Source: Bilophila wadsworthia ATCC 49260
GTDB taxonomy: Bacteria > Desulfobacterota > Desulfovibrionia > Desulfovibrionales > Desulfovibrionaceae
DNA: 64,000 nucleotides
Direction of reading: 5' to 3'
Assembly: GCF_000701705.1 (NCBI RefSeq)
Contig: NZ_JNJP01000001.1
Coordinates: 124,001 to 188,000, forward strand
The notes under the pieces: model-generated
What the model saw: only the letters and a program-made list of their open reading frames with translations
The model's database searches: none
Told to the model about the DNA's origin: nothing
Made by a program: the position numbers and the translations under genes
Shown here: piece after piece, positions 19,328 through 28,399 of the stretch
Layout of the letters: each line of letters begins with the position of its first letter
Numbering within the stretch: position 1 is the stretch's first letter

Positions 19328-20204
19328 GCTGCCCTGCAACCACACCTTCTCCGATACCCGCGCCCTCGTGGAAGGGCTTGATCTGCACACGGTCTGCCAC
19401 AGCGCCAAGTGTCCGAACATGTTCGAATGCTTCTCACGCAAGACCGCCACGTTCCTCATCCTCGGCAACACCTGCACCCGCAACTGCGCCTTCTGCAACA
19501 TCGGCGGCGGCATCATCCTCGCGCCCGATCCCGGAGAGCCCGCCCGCGTGGGCAAGGCAGCGGCGGCCCTCGGCCTGCGCCATGCCGTGGTGACGTCCGT
19601 GACGCGGGACGACCTGCCGGACGGCGGATCGGCCCACTTCGCGGCAACCATCCGGGCTATCCGGGACAGCGGCGAAACCTGCCCCACCATCGAAGTGCTC
19701 ATCCCCGATTTTCGCGGCAGCCGCGAGGCCCTGCGAACCGTCATGGACGCCGAGCCCCACATCATCAACCACAATGTGGAAACCCCTCCCGCGCATTACA
19801 GCCGCATCCGGCCTCAGGCCGACTATCAGCAGAGCCTTGAGCTCCTGCGCCGCGTCAAGGAAGCCGGGCGCGTCAGCAAGAGCGGCCTGATGGTCGGGCT
19901 TGGGGAAACGGATGAGGAAGTGCACGGCGTACTGGCCGATCTCGCCGCCGCGGGATGCGACATCGTGACCATCGGGCAATACATGCGCCCGTCCCAGAAG
20001 CACCACCCAGTGGAGCGCTACGTCCATCCCGACATCTTCGAAAGCTATGCCCAAAAGGGGCGGGAACTGGGCATCCCCTTCGTCTTTTCGGCCCCGCTGG
20101 TCCGCAGCAGCTACAACGCGGAACAAGCCTACGCGTCCCTGCTCAACCGGCAGCAACACATGCCGTCCGAAGCGGCGGAGCCGCGCGGCAGCGAACAGCC
20201 CTAA
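19269..20204 (+). CDS. lipA: Lipoyl synthase LipA
   Basis: 311 residues from MSAPENSK, chosen for AGGAGG 7 nt before the ATG inside the end of lipB. A radical SAM enzyme that inserts two sulfurs into protein-bound octanoate. The sacrificial cluster cysteines are in CHSAKCPNMFECF, the radical SAM cluster in CTRNCAFCNI, and the C-terminal arginine-serine ligand region is PLVRSSYNAEQ. Length and motif order match the family. Confidence 0.97.
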   Translation: MSAPENSKPSLRIPPWLRVKLPCNHTFSDTRALVEGLDLHTVCHSAKCPNMFECFSRKTATFLILGNTCTRNCAFCNIGGGIILAPDPGEPARVGKAAAALGLRHAVVTSVTRDDLPDGGSAHFAATIRAIRDSGETCPTIEVLIPDFRGSREALRTVMDAEPHIINHNVETPPAHYSRIRPQADYQQSLELLRRVKEAGRVSKSGLMVGLGETDEEVHGVLADLAAAGCDIVTIGQYMRPSQKHHPVERYVHPDIFESYAQKGRELGIPFVFSAPLVRSSYNAEQAYASLLNRQQHMPSEAAEPRGSEQP

Positions 20205-20425
20205 AGGGTCCCGAGCAACCCGGGGCTCCCGTTGCGGAAGATTTCAGCCCGCCACAGGCCCTCTTTTGCGGGCATTCCGTATCGTTACGGGGTGCCCGCC
20301 TGTTTGAGACGCCCACCCGCCCCCATCAGGGGGCACTCTCTACCCGCTTGTCTCCGGCCCGCATCAGCTGGCATACTTCCCTTTATGCTTCGGGGTTGCC
20401 ACGGCAATCCCAAGAGGAGGCCCCC

Positions 20426-21376
20426 ATGCCGTACATTATGGCCGTCGATCTCGGCGGCACCAATTGCCGTTTTGCCGGGTTCACGCTGGACAAGGGGATC
20501 CTCTCCCTGCACCGCATGGGCAAGCGCAAAACGGCGGAACTCCCGGACACGGGCGCACTCATCAGCGCCTGCGGAACGGCCTTGGATCGGCATCCCCGCA
20601 CCGCCGACGCGTTCGTCGTCGGCATGGCTGGCCCCGTCGCCGATCCGCTGAAAGCCCGGCTGACCAACGCGCCTCTGGAAGTGGATCTGACCGACGCCGG
20701 GGAGCGGTACGGCATCCGCTCTTGCCGGATAATCAACGATTTCACGGCGGAAGCCTGCGCGTGCCTGACCGAAGCCGGTTCGAGCGCCCATTGCGTGCTC
20801 GGCGCTCCCGGCCCCCGTCCCGCCGGGCCCATCGGCATTATCGGCGCAGGCACGGGGCTGGGCACGGCCTCGCTCATCCGGGACAGCCACGGCTCATGGC
20901 TCCCCCTTCCAGCCGAGGGAGGGCATGTCATATTTCCTTTCATCGGCAAAGAGGAGGCGGCGTTTCAGGATTTCGCGGCGCGGGAACTCGGGCTCGCCTG
21001 CTTGAGCGGCGATGATGTGCTGTCAGGGCGCGGGCTTCGCCTGCTCCATCTGTTTCTCACCGGAGAACGCCGGGAGGCTCACGAAATCGCCGCCGAAGCG
21101 CTCGGGAGCGAAACCGGGACGCTGCGCTGGTACGCCCGTTTCTACGCCCGGGCCTGCCGGAACTGGGCGTTGTCCACACTTTGCACGGGCGGGCTGTTCA
21201 TCACCGGCGGCATAGCCCTCCGCAACCCCCTCGTGACCGAGTGCGCCGCTTTCCGGGAAGCCTTTTATGAAGGCCCGCACCGGAGGCTGCTCGAACGCAT
21301 CCCCGTACGCCGTTTCACCGACATGAACAGCGGGCTGTGGGGATCGGCATGGTTCGGGATGCGGATGACAGCATAG
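20426..21376 (+). CDS. glk: Glucokinase (Glk family)
   Basis: 316 residues starting MPYIMAVDLGGTNCRFAGF after AAGAGGAGG. The actin-like ATPase fold is shown by the phosphate-1 loop DLGGTNCRF, the catalytic aspartate in IINDFTAEACAC, the phosphate-2 loop GAGTGLGTASL and EGGHVIFPF. It phosphorylates glucose with ATP. The 221 nt after lipA hold no recognised signal, so it may have its own promoter there. Confidence 0.88.
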   Translation: MPYIMAVDLGGTNCRFAGFTLDKGILSLHRMGKRKTAELPDTGALISACGTALDRHPRTADAFVVGMAGPVADPLKARLTNAPLEVDLTDAGERYGIRSCRIINDFTAEACACLTEAGSSAHCVLGAPGPRPAGPIGIIGAGTGLGTASLIRDSHGSWLPLPAEGGHVIFPFIGKEEAAFQDFAARELGLACLSGDDVLSGRGLRLLHLFLTGERREAHEIAAEALGSETGTLRWYARFYARACRNWALSTLCTGGLFITGGIALRNPLVTECAAFREAFYEGPHRRLLERIPVRRFTDMNSGLWGSAWFGMRMTA

Positions 21377-21391
21377 CGCGAAACCAGTGGG

Positions 21392-21931
21392 TTATGGGGC
21401 GGTACTCTTTTTCGGCACAAAAAAGCTTTCCGAATATGCCCCCTCATGGGTCAGCAGTTTTATTTTTTTATCGATCCCACCGGCATAGCCTGTCAAACTT
21501 CCGTTAGCCCCGACGACACGATGGCAAGGAATGATGATGGAAATGGCATTGTGCCCCACTGCGCCGCCTACCGCTTGCGCGGACATCCGTTCCCTATTGT
21601 GGAGCACGGCCATTTTTTGGGCCAGTTCCCCATAGGTTACGACTTCGCCATAGGGAATCTGGCAGAGGGCTTCCCATACCGCCTTCCTGAATTCACTTCC
21701 TGCCGGCTCAAGCTTCAACTCTGATATACGAGGTTTCTCGCCGGCAAAATACCGATCGAGCCATTCCTTGGCCTGAACGAACACCGGGAAATCGTCCTGT
21801 TCCCGGGCTTCCCCTTTCAAGCCATCCGCGAAATATTTCTGGCCTTCAATCCAGAGTCCGGCAAGAGCATCGCCTTTCGCCGCAAGCATGACCCGTCCCA
21901 AGGGCGTTGTGTGGTACGTTATGCGGTTCAC
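21392..21931 (-). CDS. ogt: Methylated-DNA--protein-cysteine methyltransferase
   Basis: 179 residues with a GTG start after AAGGAGGGGAC. The suicide cysteine is in IIPCHRVVGANGSLTGYAGG; the DNA-binding helix is YGEVVTYGELAQKM. It repairs O6-alkylguanine in DNA. It follows a shorter alkyltransferase-like gene by 13 nt, forming a two-gene repair operon. Confidence 0.93.
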   Translation of the reverse strand: MNRITYHTTPLGRVMLAAKGDALAGLWIEGQKYFADGLKGEAREQDDFPVFVQAKEWLDRYFAGEKPRISELKLEPAGSEFRKAVWEALCQIPYGEVVTYGELAQKMAVLHNRERMSAQAVGGAVGHNAISIIIPCHRVVGANGSLTGYAGGIDKKIKLLTHEGAYSESFFVPKKSTAP

Positions 21932-21944
21932 CGTCCCCTCCTTT

Positions 21945-22244
21945 TCAGTAATCCCATCGGCATTTTTTCAAGTCCACATGCCTGTCGTCCTTCATGACGA
22001 CCTGTTCCGCTTCCAGTAAAAGACGCTGTTCCAGCCATCCGGGTACAAGACGCCCCGCATGATTGACGACCCTGTGACACGGATAGTCACCATAATATTC
22101 CGCCATGCTCAGGACCTTTCCCACCAGCCTGGAGTTCTTGTCCCTGCCGATCAGCCGCGCAATCTGGCCGTACGTGGCAACACACCCTTCCGGTATTTCC
22201 TCAACAACAGAAAGTATCTCGTATATCAAATCCTTGTGTACCAT
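21945..22244 (-). CDS. Short MGMT-family alkyltransferase-like protein
   Basis: 99 residues from MVHKDLIYEIL (a GTG four codons upstream is possible). It has only the C-terminal alkyltransferase domain: EGCVATYGQIARLIGRD for the DNA-binding helix and YPCHRVVNHAGRLVPGW at the active site. Classic Atl proteins of this size have Trp in place of the active-site Cys; here the Cys is kept. It may bind alkyl lesions for excision repair or be a minimal transferase. Operon with ogt downstream. Confidence 0.8.
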   Translation of the reverse strand: MVHKDLIYEILSVVEEIPEGCVATYGQIARLIGRDKNSRLVGKVLSMAEYYGDYPCHRVVNHAGRLVPGWLEQRLLLEAEQVVMKDDRHVDLKKCRWDY

Positions 22245-22256
22245 GCGGCACCCCAC

Positions 22257-22782
22257 GGCATATTCCCTACCCTTGACGGGAACAGGGCGTTTTTCCTTAC
22301 CCCCTCAATCTCCACCAATCTGCGTTTTTTGTCCACGCCGACCAAATACCCGGTAGCGTATCGGGGGCTACGGGTTGCCACGTTTACGACACATCAGCAG
22401 CGTACCCGTTATTTACTGGAGAGACATGATCTGCTCCAAATTCCCGGTGGAGGTAACGGACCGTACACTTTAACAGAATGAAAATTTTCCCGAAAAAAGC
22501 CCCCATCAGATTTTCAACGTCGCGCCGCGTCAGGCCCGCGTTGCCTATCCGATGGGGGCATCGCCCCTTCTTCCCTGTTAGCGAAAAGCCCGGCAAACCC
22601 GTTTATGCCGTTCCCTTCAACCGGAACCGGCTTATCCGTCCACGCTGGGCGAGGTTCCATGCGTTCTTTTCGGCCGTCTGCCTTCTCTCTTTGGTTGGCG
22701 GAAGCCCAGTTACGTTTAAAGATAAAACAGAAGGCGGCTCACCGGGGGGGAGGCTTCTACCCCTTCCAAGCATTGCCCAAGC
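22257..22782. other. Intergenic region with a terminator, otherwise empty
   Basis: 526 nt between the alkyltransferase pair and the end of the ABC operon, both on the minus strand. It holds the long-loop terminator at 22493-22559 and, nearer 22260-22480, the expected promoter zone of the alkyltransferase operon. Short open frames here have no ribosome binding site or recognisable product. Confidence 0.5.
22493..22559 (-). terminator. Long-loop terminator downstream of the ABC operon
   Basis: GCCCCCATC (22499-22507) pairs with GATGGGGGC (22551-22559); on the minus strand the stem is followed at once by TTTTTT. The 43-nt loop is GC-rich and can fold further. It probably ends the 27-kb metallophore operon, 224 nt after its last stop codon. 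Confidence 0.6.
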
Positions 22783-24516
22783 TCACAGCGACCAGCCGAC
22801 AGCCTGTTCCCTGATGCGGATGAAGTCCGCATAGAGGCCGCCCTGCTCCATAAGCTCCTCATGCCGCCCGCGCTGGATGATCCGCCCCTTGTCGAGCACG
22901 AGGATCTGATCCGCCTTGCGCACGGTGGAGAGACGGTGCGCGATCATGATGACCGTCTTGTCGCGGGTCAGGGCTTCAAAGGCTTCCTGAAGCTGGCGTT
23001 CGTTTTCGGGGTCCACGCTGGCCGTGGCCTCGTCCAAGATGATCACGGGCGCGTCCTTCAGCATGGCGCGGGCCAGCGAAATGCGTTGCCGTTCCCCGCC
23101 GGAAAGCGATACGCCCCCCTCGCCCACGGGCGTCTCATACCCTTCGGGCAGGGCCATGATGAAGTCATGGCAGCGGGCCTTGCGCGCGGCTTCGCGGACT
23201 TCCTCCATCGTGGCGTCGGGCTTGCCGAAGCGGATATTGTTCAGGATGGTGTCCTCAAACAGGTATACGTTCTGAAACACCATGCTGATGTTGCGCAGCA
23301 GGCCGTCGCAGGTGTATTCCCGCACGTCGCGCCCGCCGAACAGCACCCTGCCCTCCTGCACGTCCCAGAACCGGGCGATCAGGCTGCACAGGGTCGTCTT
23401 GCCGCTGCCGGAAGGCCCGACGATCGCGGTGGTCGTCCCCTGCGGGATCACAAGATTGATCCCTCCGAGGAGGCGCGTCTCGTCGTAGGAAAACACCACA
23501 TCCTCCATGCGGATGTCGAAGGACTCCGGCACGAAATCTTCCCCGCGCTCGTCCAGAAGCGGGGCATTCTTCAGGGCTTCCATGCGATCCAGCGCTACGG
23601 AAATGACGCGGGACAGCGCGGAAACGCTGCCCATCATTTCGATGTGCGCGTACAGCATGAAGCTCGAAACCATGAGCAGCAGGCATTTGATCAGATCCAT
23701 ATCGCCGCTCAGGTACAGCAGTCCCGAAGAGAGGAGCACGCCGAACGCCGCCACCTTGAACACCAGCTGGTAGGCTGCGGCCAACGTGGAGAAGGAACGC
23801 TCCAGATCGGTGTTGCTGGCGCAGCAGGCTTCGATGGCCTCGTCCACCGCCCTGTTGGAGCGGTCCCCAAGCCCGAACGCCTTCACCACGGCCATACCCT
23901 GAACATATTCCAAAACCGCCGCCACCAGCCTCGACTGCGCCGCCTGGCGTACCGGGGAGAGCTTCCTGCCCTTCCGCTGCATGGCCCCGTATACGAACAG
24001 GGACACCACGAGCCCCGCCGCCGTGATCAGGCCGGCGTGCCAATCGTACCACGAAATCAGCAGAGTGATGGCCACCGCGTGCACGAAGCCGTTCGCCACC
24101 TTGTCGAGGATTGCCACGGCGTTGGTTTCGATCTCGCCGAGCGTGGTGGTGAGCGTGGCTGTCAGCTCACCGAGCCGATTCTGGCTGAAATAGCCGAGCG
24201 GCACGCGCTTGAGGATTTCCCCCACTTCAATGCGCTTGTCCGCGCACATATCGTAGCTGGCGAGCATACGGCGTTCCGTGGCCCTCTTTCCGAATACGAT
24301 TTTCCCGGCGACGCTCAGGCCCATAAGCCCGCCCGACGCGGCAACGGCGAACCAGCCACCGCCAGACGGGGACAGCACGGCCTCCAGCGCCACCACGATG
24401 GCGAGCACCGGAATGACTTCCGAAACGGAGTACAGCACCCCGTAGCCAAAGGCACACAGCAAATCCGTGCGGCAACGGCCTGAAAAATCGAGCAGCCTGC
24501 GGATCGTCTCAATCAT
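22783..24516 (-). CDS. ABC half-transporter, YbtQ/IrtB-like
   Basis: 577 residues from MIETIRRLLDFSG after GAAGGAGCG. N-terminal six-helix exporter-type membrane domain (about 20-300), then an ATPase with Walker A GPSGSGKTTLCS, signature LSGGERQRISLARAM and Walker B VIILDEATASVD. It overlaps the preceding ABC gene by 8 nt, so the two form a heterodimer. In yersiniabactin and mycobactin systems, exporter-fold pairs of this type (YbtPQ, IrtAB) import the metal-loaded siderophore across the inner membrane; location at the end of a TonB-receptor/NRPS operon suggests the same here. Export of product is the alternative. Confidence 0.85.
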   Translation of the reverse strand: MIETIRRLLDFSGRCRTDLLCAFGYGVLYSVSEVIPVLAIVVALEAVLSPSGGGWFAVAASGGLMGLSVAGKIVFGKRATERRMLASYDMCADKRIEVGEILKRVPLGYFSQNRLGELTATLTTTLGEIETNAVAILDKVANGFVHAVAITLLISWYDWHAGLITAAGLVVSLFVYGAMQRKGRKLSPVRQAAQSRLVAAVLEYVQGMAVVKAFGLGDRSNRAVDEAIEACCASNTDLERSFSTLAAAYQLVFKVAAFGVLLSSGLLYLSGDMDLIKCLLLMVSSFMLYAHIEMMGSVSALSRVISVALDRMEALKNAPLLDERGEDFVPESFDIRMEDVVFSYDETRLLGGINLVIPQGTTTAIVGPSGSGKTTLCSLIARFWDVQEGRVLFGGRDVREYTCDGLLRNISMVFQNVYLFEDTILNNIRFGKPDATMEEVREAARKARCHDFIMALPEGYETPVGEGGVSLSGGERQRISLARAMLKDAPVIILDEATASVDPENERQLQEAFEALTRDKTVIMIAHRLSTVRKADQILVLDKGRIIQRGRHEELMEQGGLYADFIRIREQAVGWSL

Positions 24517-26260
24517 GTTCCGCTCCTTCGGCATCCCGTGCCCCGGTATGCGATTCCCAGAGTCGCCCGTACAAAGGCGAGGTTTGCAGCAGTTCCGCGT
24601 GCGTGCCCACGGCGGACACACGGCCCCCGTCCATGACCACAATGCGATCCGCGCGGACGATGGTGGAAAGGCGGTGCGCAATGACCACCAGCGTCTTGTC
24701 CTTGACGAGGCGGCTGATCGACTCCTGAATGAACGCCTCGTTTTCGGGATCGGCAAAGGCCGTCGCCTCGTCCAGCACCACGATGGGGCTGTCCTTGAGC
24801 ATGGCCCGCGCAATGGCGATGCGCTGGCGCTCGCCCCCGGAAAGGCGCGCCCCGGCATCCCCGGCAGGCGTATCATATCCGCCGGGCAATGCCTTGACGA
24901 AGCCGCACGCGGCAGCCTCCGCAGCCTCTTCCACTTCCCTGTCCGTGGCGTCCGGCCTGCCGAGGCGGATGTTTTCCCGCAGGCTGGCGTTGAACAGGAA
25001 ATTGTCCTGCGAGACATAGGCGACGGACTGCATGACCTGAGACAACGGGAGATTGCGGACATCCACTCCGCCGAGCAGGATGCGCCCGCGATCCGCTTCC
25101 CAAAAGCTGACCAGCAGCTTGGCGAGCGTGGACTTGCCCGAGCCGGACGGCCCGACGATGGCGGTCATGCCGCCTTCCACGATCTTGAAAGACACATCCT
25201 GCAAGACCTCCCGCCCCGTCCCCGTATAGGCGAACGACACCTGATCAAACTCGATCCCATGCCCGCGCAACGGCACGCAGTTGGAAGGGCGCACCATTTC
25301 CGGCCTGCCCAGCAAGTCGGAAACCTCCTTGAGGGTGCTGTCCATCATGGCGAGGCTGTCCGTGTAGCCGAGCGCCTGCAAAATCGGCTGGATGAGCCCG
25401 AGCGACAGGATAAAGCAGGTGATCGCGGCGGGGGCGTCCAGCGTTCCGCTCATGTGGAAGTATATCCCGGCGGGCAGCACGGTGATCAACGAGGCCGGGG
25501 CAATGGCCATCCCCGCGACGTAATAGCCGTTGGTGGCGCGGAACCAGTCTTTCATGGCGTCCCGGTTGGCCCTGACCGCCACTACGAATTTCCCGTAGGA
25601 GGCCGAGGACTGGTTGAACGCCTTGATGACCTCAATCCCGTTGATATATTCCACAATGGCGGCGTTCATGCCCTTCCCCGCGTCCTGAACCGTGGCGTAG
25701 CGCTCCGCGTAATCCTTGGTCATGGCCATGTAGCAAAACAGCCCCACCGGGAACGTGGCCAGCGCCAGAAGCGCCATGCGCCAGTCCAGCCAGAACAGGT
25801 AGGCGGCCATGAACAACGGCACGAGCAGATTCGAGGTCAGTTCGGGGATGAGGTGCGCGAGGGGCACCTCCATCTTTTCCACCGTATCCACGATGAGCGT
25901 CTTGAGCTTGCCGGAGGGGGTCTCGATCACGTTGCCCAGCGGCATACGCGACAGCTTGGCCGCGATGTCCGTCCTGATGCCTTTCAGGATGGCGAAGGCC
26001 GCGCGGTGGGAGAGCACGGTGGACGCCGTGCCGAGCGCCACGCGCCCGGCCTGCCCCAACAGGGCTATCAGGGCGAAGAGGAACAGGCTTTCCGGCGTCG
26101 CCGTACCCGCATACAGATCCACGATCATGTATGATACCGCGAAATACGGCACCATGCCCGAAGCCACGCCGAGCACGGCAAGGCCCACCGAGGCGGCGAG
26201 AAGCCTGCGGCAAGGCCGCGCGAAGGACAGCAGCAGGCCGAGGCTGTTCGTGTTTTCCAT
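24509..26260 (-). CDS. ABC half-transporter, YbtP/IrtA-like
   Basis: 583 residues: membrane domain (about 15-310) and ATPase with GPSGSGKSTLAKLL, LSGGERQRIAIARAM and IVVLDEATAFADPEN. It starts one base after the serine acetyltransferase stop and overlaps its partner. No siderophore-interacting flavin domain (as on mycobacterial IrtA) is fused to it. The role inferred from context is uptake of the metal complex through the inner membrane. Confidence 0.85.
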   Translation of the reverse strand: MENTNSLGLLLSFARPCRRLLAASVGLAVLGVASGMVPYFAVSYMIVDLYAGTATPESLFLFALIALLGQAGRVALGTASTVLSHRAAFAILKGIRTDIAAKLSRMPLGNVIETPSGKLKTLIVDTVEKMEVPLAHLIPELTSNLLVPLFMAAYLFWLDWRMALLALATFPVGLFCYMAMTKDYAERYATVQDAGKGMNAAIVEYINGIEVIKAFNQSSASYGKFVVAVRANRDAMKDWFRATNGYYVAGMAIAPASLITVLPAGIYFHMSGTLDAPAAITCFILSLGLIQPILQALGYTDSLAMMDSTLKEVSDLLGRPEMVRPSNCVPLRGHGIEFDQVSFAYTGTGREVLQDVSFKIVEGGMTAIVGPSGSGKSTLAKLLVSFWEADRGRILLGGVDVRNLPLSQVMQSVAYVSQDNFLFNASLRENIRLGRPDATDREVEEAAEAAACGFVKALPGGYDTPAGDAGARLSGGERQRIAIARAMLKDSPIVVLDEATAFADPENEAFIQESISRLVKDKTLVVIAHRLSTIVRADRIVVMDGGRVSAVGTHAELLQTSPLYGRLWESHTGARDAEGAEHD

Positions 26261-26261
26261 G

Positions 26262-27161
<900 letters not shown>

Positions 27162-27208
27162 CGGACATCCTTTCAGAATCATAAACGGTTTACGGAAGAA
27201 GGAATGCG

Positions 27209-28306
27209 TCAAGGAAGCAACCGGAGCAGCGCTTCCGCCTTCTCTCCATAAGGGGTCAAAAGCGCCTTCATGGGCCCGGCCATGTCCAGCTCGGCAATGA
27301 GCTCCGCAAGCTCCTCGTAATCAATCTCGGCCTGCTCGTAGAATTGCCGCACCGTGTCCGCGGAAAGCGTGCCGTTGCGGATCTGGTTGCAGAATTCAAA
27401 ATCGACGTAGCTGTTGGTATTGTTGAGATAGGCCATGTACGCCCACAGCTTTACGAGGCGGCACCCTGAGGCGATGTACGTCTTGGAGAACCGCTTGATC
27501 GGCAGCCACTGGAGGCGTTCGCGCACGTGGCGCATCATGGCTTCGGGGCGGTAGGGGAAATACTGGAACGGGAACAGCAGTTCCGTCCCCTCCACGTGGA
27601 TGGAATCCGGGAACAGCGGCAGCTCCGGCTCCCCGTAGCTCTCCCGCCAGCGGGCCAACGCCTTGCCCGTCTCCTCGGACAGCGTTTCCATGAGAAACTC
27701 GATAAGCACATCCTGCTCCGGGGTGTTGTGGATGCTTTCGCCCATGAGGAAAATCTGATCCGGGTTGTGCCCCGAAAACACCAGCGGGATGCCCATGCGC
27801 CGGGCGAACGCGCACGCCGAATGGATGAGGAAGCGCCCGCAGAACGTGCACACCTGCCCGCCGTCCGGCTGGAGCAGCGCCTTCTCGGTGAACAGGAAGC
27901 GGTAGTAGCGGCGCATGGCCTCCGGTTCCTGACGGAAGACGACATAGGGCAGATCCAGCTTCCGGGCGATGGTCTTCGCGTTCTCGAACGTCTCCGGGTA
28001 CTCATAGTTGATGTCGATGATGAAGCCGAGAAGCCGCATTCCGTAGGTCTCCTTCAGGAGATCCGCCAGATACGCGCTGTCCTTGCCGCCGCTCATCATG
28101 ATCAGGCCCTCGTAGGGCCGGGTGCCGCGCACGCGGTCCAGATAGGCGGCAAAGCGTTTTTCCAGCGCATCCCAATCGCGCCGGGCCTCTTCCGGGGCCG
28201 GTTTGGCGCACAGGGAGCACACGCCGTCCTCATTGAGCGTGACCTTGTGGAAGGGATCGTTCTGGAGGAAGCATTTCTTGCAAACGTGGTTCGTATAGCG
28301 AAACAT
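27209..28306 (-). CDS. PP-loop ATPase with N-terminal zinc-finger-like cysteines
   Basis: 365 residues from MFRYTNHVCKKC after AAGGAACG. Two CxxC pairs (CKKC near residue 10, CSLC near 32), then the PP-loop adenylation motif GLIMMSGGKDSAYLADLL and CTFCGRFLIH. PP-loop enzymes adenylate a carbonyl for amide or thio-group formation; the general layout resembles WbpG-type N-acetyl-sugar amidotransferases. It is in the NRPS operon between the activase and serine acetyltransferase, so it may build a modified amide or thioamide in the product. Substrate unknown. Confidence 0.75.
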   Translation of the reverse strand: MFRYTNHVCKKCFLQNDPFHKVTLNEDGVCSLCAKPAPEEARRDWDALEKRFAAYLDRVRGTRPYEGLIMMSGGKDSAYLADLLKETYGMRLLGFIIDINYEYPETFENAKTIARKLDLPYVVFRQEPEAMRRYYRFLFTEKALLQPDGGQVCTFCGRFLIHSACAFARRMGIPLVFSGHNPDQIFLMGESIHNTPEQDVLIEFLMETLSEETGKALARWRESYGEPELPLFPDSIHVEGTELLFPFQYFPYRPEAMMRHVRERLQWLPIKRFSKTYIASGCRLVKLWAYMAYLNNTNSYVDFEFCNQIRNGTLSADTVRQFYEQAEIDYEELAELIAELDMAGPMKALLTPYGEKAEALLRLLP

Positions 28307-28399
28307 GTCGTTCCTTGTTCGGCGGCGCGGCGGCCGCAGCCTGATTCCGGGGGACAACCCCGCCGGAGGGCGGCCAACCGCGCCGTGAACGGGTAAGGG

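Noticed and set aside
22478..22834. 118-codon plus-strand frame after the alkyltransferase genes
   Set aside because: Overlaps a terminator and the 3' end of the ABC gene; no ribosome binding site, no recognisable sequence.
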